NCBI GenBank assembly: GCA_038496675.1
Contig: CM076663.1
Location: 12,967,576 to 13,031,575 of the forward strand
DNA: 64,000 nucleotides
Source: Rachycentron canadum
Lineage: Eukaryota; Chordata; Actinopteri; Carangiformes; Rachycentridae
Reading direction: 5' to 3'
The notes beneath the pieces were generated by a model that was not told where the DNA came from, did no database searches, and saw only the letters and a list, made by a program, of their open reading frames with translations. Positions 62,049-64,000 of this stretch are shown one piece after another (position 1 is the stretch's first letter; each line of letters begins with the position of its first letter). Both the position numbers and the translations under genes were made by a program.

Positions 62049-62448
62049 TTGAATTCACAACTTGTACTTTAAGTTTTATGTATCTAAACAAAGATTCTAC
62101 TCACTTTCTAACACTTAGGGGCAGAGAAAACACATATGCCAACTGTCTTGCTGTTTTTCTTGATAAACTTGAAAGTTGCAACCCACTAACAGTCATCTTG
62201 TGAACATGTTCAAGGCTGTTACATATCAGAAATCTGCATTCATATCCTGCCATCTGTAACAACATCAGGAAATGTTAGAATTGTGATAGAAAAGATAGTG
62301 CATGCACACACACACACATACATAATGTCACGCATATATTCAAGTGTACCATCCTTACACTGTGTTTTGCAGGCCTTTGCGGCATAATTTTTAATGATTG
62401 TTATAAGCACATGAAAACATTCAATCATATATGACTTTTAAATCTTTT

Positions 62449-62454
62449 ATTAAA
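62449..62454 (+). other. possible polyadenylation signal ATTAAA of the 60.6-kb gene
   Basis: ATTAAA 401 bases after the stop codon, in AT-rich DNA. Confidence 0.4.
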
Positions 62455-63600
62455 ATTGTAATGGAGGCAGCATAGACTTGCACTCACACTTAACATAGTG
62501 TAAATTTGTTTGCATGACAAATTGTTTTCCTTTATATGTGTAATTTTACCAGCTAACATTAGGGGGCACTGCAGACTCACTTTAGTATTGTAACAGCTGT
62601 TCTTAATTTTATATTCCTTAGATATAGCCAGCTGTCTCTCAGAAACTGCACTTGTGGTATCAAGGTTCCCTAAATCCTAAAATCCTACAATCGGGTATCC
62701 AAATAATCAATTCTTCTCTTTTTTTTTTCTTTAGAATTTTGTACCTGACTTGAGGTTTAGGTTTTTGCAAAGGTTTGCCTTGTGGAAAGCTTGTTCCAAA
62801 TGCAGAATTATTGAGGTTGTGTATTGCTACAAATGAGAAGACATGATAAAGCCTCTACAGCTACAAAAGGAACTCAACTTGAGGTTTGTTGTGACTGATT
62901 GTGTCCTCCTGGTGTTGTAACATTCATACAGAGCAGATTTGCTACTTATTATTTCCAAAAGCCCCATTGCGTTTATAAACTGATTAAAAACAGCAGCTTT
63001 CCCGTGTCTGTTGATGTGAAAGCAAACAAACACATGGTCATATGCCATCTTGATAATTAATTTGGGAAAATCCATTGTTCCAGAGGTCATTGTCAAGTGG
63101 TCATGCATTATTTATCTGGGAGAGTGCTGCTTTGGCCTTAAGCTTCACAGATTAATTTGGCATTTAGTGTGCAGGGTGTATTGGATAAAACCTGAGAACA
63201 CTCAGTTAGTCTCATAATGAAAAGGTTCTGCAAATATATCATAAGTGAAAAAAATTTTGTTTTGTATATGTTGAATACAGGGAACCTAACTGATTCCTTA
63301 AACTTGATTAGATCCGGTGTTAGTGCAATAAAATGATTAAAGGTGAAAACTGCAATGTTCATAGTTTAAACGTGAAAATTATGTATTTTAATCAAGCGAA
63401 TCAAAGGAAAATTCCTCATTACTGAACATCATGCAACTGCAGTCTGTATGCTGGAGTATACACGCTTACAATCCTATCATATTCCAACAATAAATAAATA
63501 ATTTCTGGGATTTACCATCTGCATGTATGGTGGATCGCTTGCTGTCAAAGAGCAATGACTGACAACGACAACCTACCATGATCGTGGAAATTATTAACAT
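62455..63600. other. intergenic DNA before the last gene
   Basis: AT-rich with no recognisable exon or repeat family. Short frames on the minus strand have no family-like content. Confidence 0.6.
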
Positions 63601-63744
63601 GCAACCTTGACTGTAATTTGATTGGCTGCTGAAGTTGGGGGCGCGGCAGATAGATTATACCCCGCTCTCTCATTGGCTCAGGGGTTCAGTTACTCCGGAC
63701 AGACCGTGTCCCACTCGTCTAAGGTAGTCTGAGTGGAGAAAGTA
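63601..63744 (+). promoter_or_regulatory. CCAAT-box promoter of a gene running off the right edge
   Basis: Two inverted CCAAT boxes (ATTGG at 63621-63625 and 63672-63676), 51 bases apart, flank a GGGGGCGCGG GC box. This spacing of paired NF-Y sites is typical of TATA-less housekeeping promoters. The transcript follows on the plus strand. Confidence 0.6.
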
Positions 63745-63798
63745 ATGAAGATGGAAGGAGACGATGTTGTTGAATTATTGAGGAGATTTATTGAGTAA
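63745..63798 (+). other. upstream ORF of 17 codons plus stop
   Basis: The ATG at 63745 opens MKMEGDDVVELLRRFIE and stops at TAA 63796-63798, 71 bases before the likely main start. A second in-frame ATG lies two codons on. It may reduce translation of the downstream start. Confidence 0.4.
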
Positions 63799-63869
63799 AG
63801 AACCGATAGCTGTTTACTCGTCTCGTCGGAAGCGCAGAGGACAGCGATAACAGGATATTGACAGATAGC

Positions 63870-63875
63870 ATGCCA
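63870..63875 (+). CDS. probable first coding exon (ATG CCA) of a gene continuing past the window
   Basis: An ATG at 63870 is followed by CCA and a strong donor GTAAGT at 63876. Such a two-codon first coding exon fits the CCAAT promoter just upstream. The gene cannot be identified from Met-Pro alone. The first intron fills the rest of the window, 63876-64000. Confidence 0.4.
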
Positions 63876-64000
63876 GTAAGTAAACTAACTTCCTCAGTTT
63901 ACTTGGTGTCGCGCCTTAGCCGCGTTAGCTAACTAGCTAATCTGTAAGCAACCGCTGTGACAGCTCGAAGTCATTCAGCAAAACTGAGACAGAGTGTGTG

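Overview
This is vertebrate nuclear DNA, almost certainly from a ray-finned (teleost) fish. All genes are split by GT-AG introns, many of them only 80-500 bp long. Dinucleotide repeats, mostly (CA)n/(TG)n, are frequent, the intergenic DNA is AT-rich, and no bacterial signals are present. The proteins are clear orthologues of human genes but diverged, as expected for fish. I rebuilt gene models by hand from splice sites, reading-frame continuity and remembered family sequences. No alignment or search was run.

Layout, left to right. (1) 1-4.7 kb, + strand: the last three coding exons and 3' UTR of a copine, best fit cpne4. (2) 6.1-12.7 kb, + strand: complete ten-exon mrpl3 (mitochondrial ribosomal protein uL3m) with an ETS/GABP-type promoter motif. 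(3) 12.7-22.6 kb: intergenic DNA with microsatellites and no convincing gene. (4) 22.6-36.7 kb, - strand: cspg5 (neuroglycan C), five coding exons with an in-frame alternative donor, plus a separate 229-codon open exon 2.6 kb downstream that could be an alternative C-terminal exon. (5) 39.6-40.3 kb, + strand: a three-exon candidate gene for an unrecognised 112-residue membrane protein. (6) 41.7-49.4 kb, - strand: complete 28-exon smarcc1 (BAF155, SWI/SNF subunit). (7) 50.1-53.2 kb, + strand: complete six-exon aste1, divergent from smarcc1 across a region holding a TCTCGCGAGA element. (8) 54.5-59.8 kb, - strand: twelve-exon klhl7 (BTB-BACK-Kelch), interrupted by a 308-base assembly gap and carrying one acceptor that reads TG instead of AG. 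(9) 60.6-62.0 kb, + strand: a four-exon, 249-residue helical protein with a Cys-rich start and an amphiphysin-like N-BAR flavour. (10) 63.6-64.0 kb, + strand: promoter and first coding exon (two codons) of a gene that leaves the window.

The genes do not form a pathway. They are a normal neighbourhood of neuronal (cpne4, cspg5), chromatin (smarcc1), DNA-repair nuclease (aste1), ubiquitin-ligase adaptor (klhl7) and mitochondrial (mrpl3) genes. As I recall the human map, cpne4/mrpl3/aste1 lie together on 3q22, cspg5/smarcc1 on 3p21 and klhl7 on 7p15, so this segment looks like a fish-specific mosaic of three syntenic blocks.

The points most worth following are the candidate 3' extension of cspg5, the TG acceptor in klhl7, the two unrecognised multi-exon genes, the missing post-SANT segment in smarcc1, and a synthetic transposase adapter left in the assembly next to the gap.
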